Assembly: GCF_018069875.1 (NCBI RefSeq)
Contig: NZ_JAGQDF010000004.1
Coordinates: forward strand, 1-64,000
From: Ideonella alba
GTDB lineage: Bacteria; Pseudomonadota; Gammaproteobacteria; Burkholderiales; Burkholderiaceae_C
Length of the DNA: 64,000 nucleotides
Reading direction: 5' to 3'
Part shown: one piece after another, positions 42,710-51,204 of the stretch
How the letters are laid out: each line of letters opens with the position of its first letter
How positions within the stretch are numbered: the stretch's first letter is position 1
The notes under the pieces: model-generated
Database searches by the model: none
The model's input: only the letters and a program-made list of their open reading frames with translations
Told to the model about the DNA's origin: nothing
Translations under genes and position numbers: made by a program

Positions 42710-43429
42710 ATGGCCACCCGCTGGTCCCCCCGCCTGTTCCGCTGGCACCGCTGGCTGGGCTACCTGGTGGCCTGGCAGGTGCTGGCCTGGGTGGTGGGCG
42801 GGGTGCTGTTCGCGTGGGTGCCCTTCCAGGCCTGGGTCAAGGCGGGCGATGTGCTGGCGCCGGCCACCGAGCCGCTGCCGTCGCAGTGGCCCCAGGCGCT
42901 GGCGCGGGCCCAGCTGCCCGACACGCCGGTGCTGGCGTTGAGCAGCGTGTCCACCGCCGCGGGTCCGGCCTGGAAGCTGCGCACCGCCCAGGGCGAACAC
43001 TGGCTGGATGCGCAGGGCGCGCCGCTGGCCGCGCCCGACGCCACCGCGATCGCCCGCTATGCCCAGCAGCGCTACCGCGGCGACGGCCGGCTGCAGGCGG
43101 TCGAGCGGCTGGCCGAGGTGGGCCCGCGCTGGGGCATCGTGCGCGAGCTGGGCGAGCGGCGCGAGGTGTGGGTGGCGCGCTTCGACGACACGCTGTCCAC
43201 CCGCTTCTACCTGGACGCCCGCAGCGGCGAGCTGCTGGCCGCGCGCAACGACGCCTGGGTGCTGTACGACTTCTTCTGGCGCCTGCACGTGATGGACTAC
43301 CGCGGCGGCGAGGACTTCAACAACCCGCTCTTGCGCGCCGCGGCGCTGCTGGCGCTGGGCCTGGTGGCCGTGGGCGTGGTGATGCTGCTGCTGGCGCTGC
43401 GCCGCCACTGGCGCCGCCCCCGCGGCTGA
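42710..43429 (+). CDS. PepSY-associated membrane protein
   Basis: A 239-aa protein with an N-terminal helix (GYLVAWQVLAWVVGGVLFAWV), a periplasmic domain of about 150 residues containing a PepSY-like segment (FYLDARSGELLAARND), and a C-terminal helix (LALGLVAVGVVMLLLAL). WRLHVMDYRGGEDFNNPLLR before the last helix is typical of PepSY-associated membrane proteins. Such proteins are linked to iron or copper uptake, or to protease regulation. It directly follows the MocR gene (6 bases) and is probably cotranscribed. Confidence 0.78.
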   Translation: MATRWSPRLFRWHRWLGYLVAWQVLAWVVGGVLFAWVPFQAWVKAGDVLAPATEPLPSQWPQALARAQLPDTPVLALSSVSTAAGPAWKLRTAQGEHWLDAQGAPLAAPDATAIARYAQQRYRGDGRLQAVERLAEVGPRWGIVRELGERREVWVARFDDTLSTRFYLDARSGELLAARNDAWVLYDFFWRLHVMDYRGGEDFNNPLLRAAALLALGLVAVGVVMLLLALRRHWRRPRG

Positions 43430-43516
43430 GCGCCGGCCCACAATTCGTCACCAGGCTTCACACGCGCGTCACGTGCGGCGGTCATCATCGCGGCCTGCCT
43501 TGAAAGGAGGTTCCTG

Positions 43517-43906
43517 ATGAGCAACCCCTCCTCCCTGTCGCCGGTGGGCAACCGCGCCCTGGTGCCCCTGTGGGTGGCCGGCCTGTACCGCGATGCCCAC
43601 GCCGGCCTGCGCGTGCAGCTGCTCGAGCGCCTGCTGCGCCCGATGGGCGTGCTGGGTCTGGTGGCCGTGGCCGATGGCGTGTTCGCCGCCCTGCGCCATC
43701 GCCACGGCTGGCAGCGCCTGCAGGTCACCGCCGAAGACACTGCCGCGGTCAGTGCCGACCATGTCTTCCAGCTGGTCGCCTACCTGCAGGAGCGCACGCC
43801 CGAGGCGCTGACCTCCTTGTCCGACCTGCTGGCCAGCCACCCCGCGGCCCTGGCCACGGTCAGCGGCGCGCTGCTGTGGGACCTGCTGCGACGCAGCGGC
43901 CGCTGA
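43517..43906 (+). CDS. Hypothetical protein
   Basis: A 129-aa protein beginning MSNPSSLSPVGN. It has a near-perfect ribosome binding site (AAGGAGG at 43504-43510). It contains helices with hydrophobic faces (MGVLGLVAVADGVFAAL) and a Leu/Ala-rich C-terminus. No family recognised. It is followed by a REP-like hairpin element. An 87-base gap separates it from the PepSY gene. Confidence 0.65.
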   Translation: MSNPSSLSPVGNRALVPLWVAGLYRDAHAGLRVQLLERLLRPMGVLGLVAVADGVFAALRHRHGWQRLQVTAEDTAAVSADHVFQLVAYLQERTPEALTSLSDLLASHPAALATVSGALLWDLLRRSGR

Positions 43907-43910
43907 GCTG

Positions 43911-43966
43911 GAGGCCGCCCCAAGGTGGCCGCAGCCCCCTCGGGGGTGGCGACGCCGCGCAGCGGC
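43911..43966. repeat. Three-hairpin REP-like intergenic element (copy 2)
   Basis: Three dyads in series: GGCCGCC/GGTGGCC (43913-43930, one G-T pair), CCCCC-TC-GGGGG (43935-43946) and GCCGC-GCA-GCGGC (43954-43966). The order and the central C-TC-G hairpin match the element at 19661. It lies between the converging hypothetical gene and radA. Confidence 0.7.
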
Positions 43967-43981
43967 TGGTGTGGTGTTCCG

Positions 43982-45349
43982 CTAAGTGGCCAGCTCGCGC
44001 AGCGCGTCGATCGCCTGCTCGATGCGCTCCACCGGCACGATGCGCAGGCCCTCGATCGGCTTCTTGGGCGCATTCGCCTGCGGCACCACGGCCACGCTGA
44101 AACCCAGCTTGGCCGCCTCCTTCAGCCGCTCCTGCCCGCGCGGCGCCGGCCGCACCTCGCCGGCCAGGCCGACCTCGCCGAAGGCGATGAAGCCGCGTGG
44201 CAGCGCGCGGCCGCGCAAGGAACTCTGGATGGCCAGCAGCACCGCCAGGTCGGCCGCCGGCTCGCTGATGCGCACGCCGCCCACCGCGTTGACGAACACG
44301 TCCTGGTCCATGCAGGCCACGCCCGCGTGGCGGTGCAGCACCGCCAGCAGCATCGCCAGCCGGTCGCGCTCCAGGCCCACGCTCAGGCGGCGCGGGCTGG
44401 GGCCGCCGGCATCGACCAGGGCCTGGATCTCCACCAGCAGCGGCCGCGTGCCCTCCAGTGTCACCAGCACGCAGCTGCCGGGCACCGGCTGGGCGTGGGT
44501 GGACAGGAAGATCGCGCTGGGGTTGGCCACGCCCTTGAGGCCCTTCTCGGTCATCGCGAAGACGCCGATCTCGTTGACCGCGCCGAAGCGGTTCTTGATC
44601 GCCCGCACCAGGCGGAAGCTGCTGTGCGTGTCGCCCTCGAAGTACAGCACCGTGTCGACAATGTGCTCCAGCACCCGCGGGCCGGCCAGCGCGCCCTCCT
44701 TGGTGACATGGCCCACCAGCACCATGGTGCAGCCGCCGGACTTGGCGGTGCGGGTGAGCTGCGCCGCGCACTCGCGCACCTGGGCCACCGAGCCGGGCGC
44801 GCTGCTGAGCTGGTCGGAGTAGAGCGTCTGGATCGAGTCGATCACGCAGAAGGCCGGCTGCTCGGCGGCGATCGTGGCCTGGATCTTCTCCAGCCCGACC
44901 TCGGCCAGCACCCGCACCCGCGTGCCCGCCAGGCCCAGCCGGTGCGATCGCATCGCCACCTGGGCGGTGGACTCCTCGCCGGTGACATACAGCACCTTCA
45001 TCCGGCTGGACAAGGCATCCAGCGCCTGCAGCAGCAGCGTGGACTTGCCGATGCCCGGATCGCCGCCGATCAGCACCACGCCGCCCTCGACGATGCCGCC
45101 GCCCAGCACCCGGTCCAGCTCCTCCAGACCGGTGGGCGTGCGCGCCACCTCGGCGGCCTCGATCTCGCTGAGTGTGGCCACCGGCTGCGAGGCGGCCAGC
45201 GCCTGGAAGCGGTTCTTCGCCGGCCCGGCGGCCTCGGCCACGGTTTCCTCCAGCGTGTTCCAGGCCTTGCAGGCCGGGCACTGGCCCAGCCAGCGCGGCG
45301 CGGTGCCGCCGCATTCGCTGCAGGTGTAGATGGTCTTGGCTCGGCTCAT
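43982..45349 (-). CDS. radA: DNA repair protein RadA
   Basis: A 455-aa RecA-like branch-migration helicase of recombinational repair. It has an N-terminal zinc finger (CSECGG...CPACKAW), Walker A GGDPGIGKST, the RadA KNRFG motif (IKNRFGAVNEIG) and a C-terminal Lon-protease-like domain (FVNAVGGVRI...GLAGEVRP). ATG 45349 (MSRAKTIYTC) is the family start, just before the zinc finger. It is divergent from a LysE exporter, with only 37 bases between. Confidence 0.96.
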   Translation of the reverse strand: MSRAKTIYTCSECGGTAPRWLGQCPACKAWNTLEETVAEAAGPAKNRFQALAASQPVATLSEIEAAEVARTPTGLEELDRVLGGGIVEGGVVLIGGDPGIGKSTLLLQALDALSSRMKVLYVTGEESTAQVAMRSHRLGLAGTRVRVLAEVGLEKIQATIAAEQPAFCVIDSIQTLYSDQLSSAPGSVAQVRECAAQLTRTAKSGGCTMVLVGHVTKEGALAGPRVLEHIVDTVLYFEGDTHSSFRLVRAIKNRFGAVNEIGVFAMTEKGLKGVANPSAIFLSTHAQPVPGSCVLVTLEGTRPLLVEIQALVDAGGPSPRRLSVGLERDRLAMLLAVLHRHAGVACMDQDVFVNAVGGVRISEPAADLAVLLAIQSSLRGRALPRGFIAFGEVGLAGEVRPAPRGQERLKEAAKLGFSVAVVPQANAPKKPIEGLRIVPVERIEQAIDALRELAT

Positions 45350-45386
45350 GGGACGATTGTGGCAGTGGCGACCTACACTTCCAGGC

Positions 45387-46019
45387 ATGGCATTCAGCAT
45401 CTGGCTCCCCTTCTTCCTGGCCACCGTCGCGATCAGCCTGTCGCCCGGCCCCGGCGCGATGGCGGCGATGGGCGCGGGACTGAACCACGGCTTCCGGCGC
45501 GGTCAGGCGATTGCCTTCGGCCTGGCGCTGGGCGTGTGGACGCAGCTGCTGGTGGTGGGCGTGGGCCTGGGCGCGCTGCTGGCCACCTCGGCGCTGGCCT
45601 TTGCGGTGCTGAAGTGGGTGGGCGTGGCCTACCTGGTGTGGCTGGGCGTGCAGCAGTGGCGCTCGCCGGCGGCGCCGGTCAGCGCACCGGACGGCGAGGG
45701 CGCGGCCGGCACCACCCGGGGCCAGCTGGTGCTGCGCGGCTGGGGCGTCAATGCGCTGAACCCCAAGGGCACGGTCTTCCTGCTGGCGGTGATGCCGCAG
45801 TTCCTGGACCCGGCGCTGCCGATGGGTCCGCAGTACGCGGTGATCGCGGCCACCTTCGGCGTGGTCGAGTTCACGGTGATGACCGGCTACGCCGCGCTGG
45901 CCTCGCGCGTGCTGCGCCTGCTGCGCACACCGGCGCAGATCCGCTGGATGAACCGCAGCTTCGGCGGCCTGTTCGTGGCCGCTGGGGCTTTCCTGGCCTT
46001 GTTCAAACGGGGGGTGTGA
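45387..46019 (+). CDS. LysE/RhtB-family amino-acid exporter
   Basis: A 210-aa inner-membrane protein with about six hydrophobic segments. The N-terminal signature AISLSPGPGAMAAMGAGLNHGFRRG and the mid-protein NPKGTVFLLAVMPQF are diagnostic for LysE/RhtB exporters, which remove amino acids such as homoserine, threonine or lysine. Substrate not determined. The stop codon shares a base with the start of the next gene (TGATG). The upstream frame starting at 45330 lies inside the radA promoter and is not used. Confidence 0.9.
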   Translation: MAFSIWLPFFLATVAISLSPGPGAMAAMGAGLNHGFRRGQAIAFGLALGVWTQLLVVGVGLGALLATSALAFAVLKWVGVAYLVWLGVQQWRSPAAPVSAPDGEGAAGTTRGQLVLRGWGVNALNPKGTVFLLAVMPQFLDPALPMGPQYAVIAATFGVVEFTVMTGYAALASRVLRLLRTPAQIRWMNRSFGGLFVAAGAFLALFKRGV

Positions 46020-46378
46020 TGTCGAACCCGTCGAGCCTGTCCGGCCCGTTCGCGACCGGACTCAAGCCGCCGTATTGGGCGGTCATCTTCGCCAGCCAGC
46101 GCGAGGGCCGCGACGCCGGCTATGCCGAAATGGCCGATCACATGGTCGATCTGGCCCGCCGGCAGCCAGGCTTCCTGGGCATGGAGAGCACGCGCGATGC
46201 GCAGGGCTTCGGCATCACCGTGTCCTACTGGCGCTCGCCCGAGGACATCGCGCAGTGGCGCCTGCATGCCGAGCACTCGGATGCGAGGCGCCTGGGTCGC
46301 GAGCAGTGGTACAGCCAGTTCGAGCTGCGCGTGGCCAAGGTCGAGCGGGCCTACGCCTTCGAGCGCAGCGCCGGGTAG
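46019..46378 (+). CDS. Antibiotic biosynthesis monooxygenase-like (ABM) protein
   Basis: A 119-aa dimeric ferredoxin-like fold protein with YWAVIFASQREGRDAGYAEMADHMVDLARRQPGFLGMES and VSYWRSPEDIAQWRLHAEH, typical for the ABM family. These proteins act on small aromatic or quinone molecules or as heme-degrading monooxygenases; function here is unknown. It is translationally coupled to the LysE exporter by a TGATG overlap and its 3' end overlaps the convergent gene by 28 bases. Confidence 0.8.
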   Translation: MSNPSSLSGPFATGLKPPYWAVIFASQREGRDAGYAEMADHMVDLARRQPGFLGMESTRDAQGFGITVSYWRSPEDIAQWRLHAEHSDARRLGREQWYSQFELRVAKVERAYAFERSAG

Positions 46379-46743
46379 GGCGCGTCCCACAGCGGCGCGG
46401 GCCGCGATTCGTTGGCCGCCAGGCGGTCCTCATGCAGGTCGGCCTGCGCCCACCAGGCCTGCTGGATCCGGGTGGCCGGCAGGTCGAAGCGCTCGCTCAG
46501 GCACGCGGCCAGCGCCGGCAGTTCGCTGGCCGGCAGGCGCAGCACCGCGTCGGCATGCGCGGCCATGACCAGCCAGCGCTCGCCGTCCAGGCTGCAGGCG
46601 CAGTCGTAGATGCCCGCCGGGGCGCCTTGCAGCACGGCCTGCAGCAGGTCGCTGGCCTCGCGCACGCTCCACGGATCCACATGATCCAGCCAGTCCTCGA
46701 TCCGGTTCATCACCAGCATGAGCGGCTCCCGTTGTTGTGACAT
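46351..46743 (-). CDS. Hypothetical protein overlapping the ABM gene end
   Basis: A 130-aa acidic soluble protein starting MSQQREPLMLVMNRIEDWLDHVDPWS. Contains SLDGERWLVMAAHADAVLRLPASEL and many Trp residues (WWAQADLHED). No family recognised. Its last 28 bases overlap the end of the ABM gene on the other strand. Codon pattern and length support a real gene, but evidence is limited. Confidence 0.55.
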   Translation of the reverse strand: MSQQREPLMLVMNRIEDWLDHVDPWSVREASDLLQAVLQGAPAGIYDCACSLDGERWLVMAAHADAVLRLPASELPALAACLSERFDLPATRIQQAWWAQADLHEDRLAANESRPAPLWDAPYPALRSKA

Positions 46744-46850
46744 GCGCGCTTCATCGGCCGCCCGCCGGGTTCGTGAAGTCAGCGAAAGCCACAGGCTGTA
46801 TCCAGCTGCATCCCGGACAATCCGGGGCTGGCAGTGACGAAGGAGACCGG

Positions 46851-47231
46851 ATGAATCCGCGGGTGGGATGGGCGCTGGCAGCCGCCGCAGTGGCGCTGGG
46901 CGGCTGGCAATGGGGCTGGCAAGGCGTGCTGCTGGGCGCCACGGTCGTGGTGTTCTGGCTGCTGCTTCAGTTCAGCCGCAGCCTGCGCGTGTTGCGCCAA
47001 GCCGGTGCCGCGCCCAAGGGCGCGGTGGCCAATGCGGTGATGCTGCACAGCCAGCTGCAGACCGGGATGACGCTGATGCAGATCCTGCCGCTGACCGGCA
47101 GCCTGGGCGAGCCGCTGGCGCCGCCCCCCGAGGAACGCTTCGCCTGGACCGACGCCGGCGGCGACCGCGTGGAGCTGCTGCTGCGCGGCGGCCGGCTGGC
47201 CGAGTGGCAGCTGCGGCGCGCGGAACCGTAA
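46851..47231 (+). CDS. Hypothetical membrane protein
   Basis: A 126-aa protein with two N-terminal hydrophobic segments (VGWALAAAAVALGGWQWGW and GVLLGATVVVFWLLLQF) and a soluble C-terminal domain (TLMQILPLTGSLGEPLAPP...VELLLRGGRLAEWQLRR). AGGAG upstream supports ATG 46851. A small protein of this kind is often found near amino-acid genes in Burkholderiales, but its function is unknown. Its stop codon overlaps a -10-like sequence for the next gene. Confidence 0.6.
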   Translation: MNPRVGWALAAAAVALGGWQWGWQGVLLGATVVVFWLLLQFSRSLRVLRQAGAAPKGAVANAVMLHSQLQTGMTLMQILPLTGSLGEPLAPPPEERFAWTDAGGDRVELLLRGGRLAEWQLRRAEP

Positions 47232-47234
47232 AAT
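47205..47234 (+). promoter_or_regulatory. Candidate promoter of ilvE
   Basis: TAAAAT at 47229-47234 is a good -10 match and overlaps the stop codon of the previous gene. TGGCAG at 47205-47210 could be a weak -35 with 18 bases between. The transcript would begin around 47241, about 30 bases before the ilvE ATG. Confidence 0.4.
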
Positions 47235-47271
47235 CGCGGATTCGACCGATTTCGTACAAGGACATTGAGCC

Positions 47272-48195
47272 ATGGGCATGGAAGACCGCGACGGCAAGAT
47301 CTGGATGGACGGCCAACTGGTGGATTGGCGCGACGCGAAGATCCATGTGCTGACCCACACGCTGCACTACGGCTGCGGCGCCTTCGAGGGCGTGCGCGCC
47401 TACAAGACGCCCAAGGGCACGGCCATCTTCCGCCTGCGCGAGCACACCGAGCGCCTGCTGAACTCGGCCAAGATCCTGCGCATGAAGGTGCCGTTCTCGG
47501 TGGAGCAGCTGGAAGAGGCGCAGAAGGCCGTGGTGCGCGAGAACGCCCTGGAGAGCTGCTACCTGCGCCCGCTGGTCTGGATCGGCTCCGAGAAGCTGGG
47601 CGTCAGCCCCAAGGGCAACCAGATCCACGCGATGGTCGCCGCCTGGGCCTGGGGCGCCTACCTGGGCGAGGAAGGCTTGAAGCGCGGCATCCGCGTGAAG
47701 ATCAGCAGCTACACCCGCCACCACGTCAACATCACGATGACGCAGGCCAAGACGGTGTCGAACTACACCAACAGCATCCTGGCCAACATGGAAGCCACCG
47801 ACGACGGCTACGACGAGGCGATGCTGCTGGATGCCTCCGGCTTCGTCAGCGAAGGCGCCGGCGAGAACCTGTTCGTCATCAAGAACGGCGTGGTCTACAC
47901 CCCCGACCTGTCGGCCGGTGCGCTCAACGGCATCACCCGCAACACCATCTTCCACATCTGCCAGGACCTGGGCCTGAAGCTGGTGGAGAAGCGCATCACC
48001 CGCGACGAGGTCTACATCGCCGACGAGGCCTTCTTCACCGGCACCGCCGCCGAAGTCACCCCCATCCGCGAACTCGACCGCATCGAGATCGGCAGCGGCA
48101 GCCGCGGCCCGATCACCGAGAAGATCCAGGCCGCGTTCTTCGACATCGTCAACGGGCGCAACGAGAAGTACGCCCACTGGCTGACCCTGGTCTGA
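47272..48195 (+). CDS. ilvE: Branched-chain amino acid aminotransferase
   Basis: A 307-aa fold-type IV PLP enzyme performing the last step of valine, leucine and isoleucine synthesis. The PLP lysine is K160 in QAKTVSNY; further signatures are HYGCGAFEGVRAY, LRPLVWIGSE and SGFVSEGAGENLFVIKNGV, with GITRNTIFHI at the C-terminal cofactor site. AAGGA upstream gives a well-spaced ribosome binding site. A zinc-finger gene follows after 20 bases. Confidence 0.96.
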   Translation: MGMEDRDGKIWMDGQLVDWRDAKIHVLTHTLHYGCGAFEGVRAYKTPKGTAIFRLREHTERLLNSAKILRMKVPFSVEQLEEAQKAVVRENALESCYLRPLVWIGSEKLGVSPKGNQIHAMVAAWAWGAYLGEEGLKRGIRVKISSYTRHHVNITMTQAKTVSNYTNSILANMEATDDGYDEAMLLDASGFVSEGAGENLFVIKNGVVYTPDLSAGALNGITRNTIFHICQDLGLKLVEKRITRDEVYIADEAFFTGTAAEVTPIRELDRIEIGSGSRGPITEKIQAAFFDIVNGRNEKYAHWLTLV

Positions 48196-48215
48196 ACCCA
48201 CAAGGAACGCCCACC

Positions 48216-48422
48216 ATGAGCGAACAAGCGAGCGTCGTCGAAGTCAGCGCCAAGGACCTGCAGGGCCCCGGCGTGGTCTTCTGCCCCAACCCCAAGATGA
48301 CCCAGTGGAGCGCCCACCCGAAGGTCTATGTGGACCTCAGCCACGACGGCGAGGGCCGCTGCCCCTACTGCGGCACGGTCTACCGCCTGAAGGCCGGCGA
48401 GAAGATCGCCCACGGCCATTGA
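48216..48422 (+). CDS. Zinc-finger (zf-CHCC) protein
   Basis: A 68-aa protein of the CHCC zinc-finger family related to the NDUFS6 accessory subunit. Ligands are C23 (VVFCPNP), H34 (SAHPKVY) and the C-x2-C in GRCPYCGT. Family members bind one zinc; in Burkholderiales they usually follow ilvE, as here. It is followed by a strong intrinsic terminator, so it is the last gene of the ilvE transcript. Confidence 0.88.
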   Translation: MSEQASVVEVSAKDLQGPGVVFCPNPKMTQWSAHPKVYVDLSHDGEGRCPYCGTVYRLKAGEKIAHGH

Positions 48423-48456
48423 CCACCGTCAAGCGCCGCTCGGCGCGGGGGAAAAG

Positions 48457-48479
48457 AGGCACCTTCGGGTGCCTTTTTT
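48457..48479 (+). terminator. Intrinsic terminator with UUCG loop
   Basis: AGGCACC-TTCG-GGTGCCT (48457-48474) forms a 7-bp stem capped by the very stable UUCG tetraloop, followed by six T (48474-48479). It ends the ilvE-zinc-finger transcript. Confidence 0.9.
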
Positions 48480-48562
48480 CATGCCTGGCGGCCAGGGCCG
48501 CCGCCTAGGATGGCCGCACGCTCGCCTGCGCGCGGGCTTCACGCCTGTCCGGGAGATTCGTC

Positions 48563-49408
48563 ATGCCCAGCCGCCGTCACCTCGTCCGCCTGCTTGCCGG
48601 CCTGCTGGCCCTGGGCCCGCTGGGCACCGCGCTGGCCGCGCCAGCGGCGGCGCCGGGGCCGCTGCGCATCGGCGTGGCGCCGCATTCCAGCGCGCGCGTC
48701 ATCCTGGAGATGTACCAGCCGCTGCGTCTGCACCTGGAGCAGGCGCTGCAGCGGCCGGTGGACATCGTCACCGCCCCTGACTTCACCGAGTACGCGCGCC
48801 GGGCGATGGCGCAGCAGTACGACATCGCGATCACCACCGGCCACCAGGCGCGGCTGCTGCAGACCGATGCCCGCTACCTGCCGCTGCTGACCTACAAGGC
48901 CGATTTCAAGGCGGTGGCCGTGGTGGCCGCCGACAGCCGCTACCGCGAGCCCAGGGACCTGGCCGGCACCTCGGTGGTGGGCCTGTCGCGCTCGTCGCTG
49001 GTCACGCTGTGGGGCGAGCACTGGGCCTTCCGCAACGCGATCCCCAACCTGACGATGCGCTACGTCAGCGCCTCGGACAGCACCGGCCAGCTGGTGATCA
49101 AGGGCGAGTGCGCCGCCGCCTACATGTCGCTGGCCAACTACCAGAACCTGCCGGCCGCGGTGCGCGACCAGACCCGCATCCTGGCCGAGAGCCTGCCGAT
49201 GACCGGCCGCACCTACCTGCTCAACGAGCGCCACGCCCGCAGCCAGGCCGCCATCAGCGACGCGCTGTGGAGCTTCGCCCAGACGCCCGAGGCCAAGGCC
49301 TACTTCGCACGCTACAAGCTGGGCGGCTACCGCGCGCTGGAACCCCGCGAGCTGGTGGCGATGGAGCCCTACGCCAACGAGGTGCGCAACGAGCTGAAGG
49401 CGCGCTGA
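48563..49408 (+). CDS. PhnD-like periplasmic binding protein
   Basis: A 281-aa exported protein: signal peptide LVRLLAGLLALGPLGTALAAP, then a phosphate/phosphonate-type binding fold (LRIGVAPHSSARVILEMYQPLRLHLEQALQ, VDIVTAPDFTEYARR, YDIAITTGHQARLL). No transport permease is nearby; instead its stop overlaps the start of a histidine kinase gene (TGATG). It probably acts as the periplasmic sensor of that kinase, as TorT does for TorS. The ligand is not known. Confidence 0.85.
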   Translation: MPSRRHLVRLLAGLLALGPLGTALAAPAAAPGPLRIGVAPHSSARVILEMYQPLRLHLEQALQRPVDIVTAPDFTEYARRAMAQQYDIAITTGHQARLLQTDARYLPLLTYKADFKAVAVVAADSRYREPRDLAGTSVVGLSRSSLVTLWGEHWAFRNAIPNLTMRYVSASDSTGQLVIKGECAAAYMSLANYQNLPAAVRDQTRILAESLPMTGRTYLLNERHARSQAAISDALWSFAQTPEAKAYFARYKLGGYRALEPRELVAMEPYANEVRNELKAR

Positions 49409-51204
49409 TGGACCTGGCGCCCTGGCGCACGCTGCGCGGCCGCCTGGTGGTGACCGCGCTGGTGGTGGAGATGGTGATGCTGGCCATGCTGGTCGGCAAC
49501 AGCCTGCGCCTGCTGCGTGAATCCATGGGCGACCAGGCCGAGCGCCAGGCCGAGCAGATCTCGCCGGTGCTGGTGGCGGCGCTGGTGGCGCCGCTGGCGC
49601 AGCTCGACTACGCCACCGTCAAGGCGGTGATCGACGAAAGCCAGGCGATCCGCGGCATCAGCTACGTGGCCGTGCTTGACAACAGCGGCCGCCAGGTGGC
49701 GCTGAGCGGCTGGCCCGAGGGCCGGCCGCTGCCTGAGCCCGATCGTCGGCTGGACCTGCAGGAGACCTTGCCGCGCTACGACGTGGCGCGCCCGATCAAC
49801 CTGGCCGGCCAGCACCTGGGCACGCTGCGCTTCGGGCTGGACCTCTCGCACATCGTGCAGGCGCGCGGCGAGCTGCTGAGTCAGGGCGTGGCGATCGCCG
49901 CGGGCGAGATGCTGCTGTCGGCCGGCCTGCTGAGCCTGCTGGGCCTGCTGATCACGCGCCAGCTCTCGCGCCTGACCCGCGCCAGCCTGCAGGTGGCGAC
50001 GGGCAATTTCGCGATCGAGCCGGTGCCCGAGGGCCGCGACGATGTCGGCCGCCTGGGCGCCGCCTTCAACGCCATGTCCGGTGCGATTGCCGAGCGGGTC
50101 GAGCAGCTCACCCGCGCCAACGAGCAGACGGTGCGCATGGCCGCCTCGCTGCACGAGCGCAACCTGCAGCTCGACGCCATCCTGGCCCTCAGCCCAGACG
50201 GCTTCGTGGCCTTCGACTCGGCCGGCCTGGTGCGGATGGTCAGCCCGGCCTTTCCAGGGCTCAGCGGCCTGGCCGAGGCCGATGTGGTGGGCATCGACGA
50301 GACCCGCTTCTCGGCGCTGCTGTCGGCCGCGTGCCGGCCCGGGCAGAGCTTCCCCGGCGTGGTGGCCATGCAGGCCGCCCAGCAGCAGGCGGGCGATCGG
50401 CCGCTGCGCCAGCTGATCACGCTGGCCGCCACCGGCCGCGAACTGGAGGTGGGCCTGCGCGAGTCCGGCAGCGGCGAGGTGGCGCGGCTGCTGTTCTTCC
50501 GCGATGTCACCCATGAACGCGAGGTGGACCGCATGAAGAGCGAGTTCCTGTCGCACGCCGCGCACGAGCTGCGCACGCCGATGGCCAGCATCTTCGGTTT
50601 CTCCGAGCTGCTGCGCCTGCGGCCGATGAACGAGACGCGCCGCGCCGAGGTGCTGGCCATCATCCACCGCCAGGCCGGCGCGATGACGCAGATCATCGAC
50701 GAGCTGCTGGACCTGGCCCGCATCGACGACCGCCGCGGCCAGGACTTCGAGTTCACCGAGGTGGACACGCTGGCGCTGGCGCGCGAGGTGGCCGAGGCCT
50801 TCGGCCTGCCCGAGGGCCGCGCGGCACCGCTGCTGGCGCTGCCCGACGGCCCGCGCCGGGTGCGCGCCGACCGCGCCAAGCTGGCGCAGGCGCTGCGCAA
50901 CCTGCTGTCCAACGCCTACAAGTACTCGCCGGGTGGCGGCGAGGTCCGGCTGTCGGTGATCGACGCCCCGGACGGCCGCGTCGGGCTGCGGGTGGTGGAC
51001 CAGGGCATCGGCATGAGCGCCGAGCAGGTGGCCCGGGTCTTCGAGCGCTTCTACCGCGCCGACAGCTCGGGCGCGATCCCCGGCACCGGCCTGGGCATGA
51101 GCATCGTCAAGGAGCTGATGGAGATCCAGGGCGGCAGCGTCGAGCTCAGCAGCCAACCGGGTGTGGGCACCACCGCCACGCTGTGGCTGCCGGCGCTGCG
51201 CTGA
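49408..51204 (+). CDS. Membrane sensor histidine kinase
   Basis: A 598-aa inner-membrane kinase: transmembrane helix at about 12-32, periplasmic sensor domain, second helix around 155-185 (AIAAGEMLLSAGLLSLLGLLI), a HAMP domain, a PAS-like domain (LDAILALSPDGFVAFDSAGLV), then dimerisation domain with phosphoacceptor H386 (SHAAHELRTP) and ATPase domain (NLLSNAYKYS, GIGMSAEQ, GTGLGMSIVK). It is coupled to a PhnD-like periplasmic protein. No response regulator gene is adjacent; the output partner must be elsewhere. Confidence 0.9.
   Translation: MDLAPWRTLRGRLVVTALVVEMVMLAMLVGNSLRLLRESMGDQAERQAEQISPVLVAALVAPLAQLDYATVKAVIDESQAIRGISYVAVLDNSGRQVALSGWPEGRPLPEPDRRLDLQETLPRYDVARPINLAGQHLGTLRFGLDLSHIVQARGELLSQGVAIAAGEMLLSAGLLSLLGLLITRQLSRLTRASLQVATGNFAIEPVPEGRDDVGRLGAAFNAMSGAIAERVEQLTRANEQTVRMAASLHERNLQLDAILALSPDGFVAFDSAGLVRMVSPAFPGLSGLAEADVVGIDETRFSALLSAACRPGQSFPGVVAMQAAQQQAGDRPLRQLITLAATGRELEVGLRESGSGEVARLLFFRDVTHEREVDRMKSEFLSHAAHELRTPMASIFGFSELLRLRPMNETRRAEVLAIIHRQAGAMTQIIDELLDLARIDDRRGQDFEFTEVDTLALAREVAEAFGLPEGRAAPLLALPDGPRRVRADRAKLAQALRNLLSNAYKYSPGGGEVRLSVIDAPDGRVGLRVVDQGIGMSAEQVARVFERFYRADSSGAIPGTGLGMSIVKELMEIQGGSVELSSQPGVGTTATLWLPALR

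Noticed and set aside
43517-46378. Shared N-terminus MSNPSSLS in two unrelated genes (43517 and 46019), suggesting a duplicated leader
   Set aside because: Codons differ throughout and the proteins diverge immediately after; best seen as coincidence.
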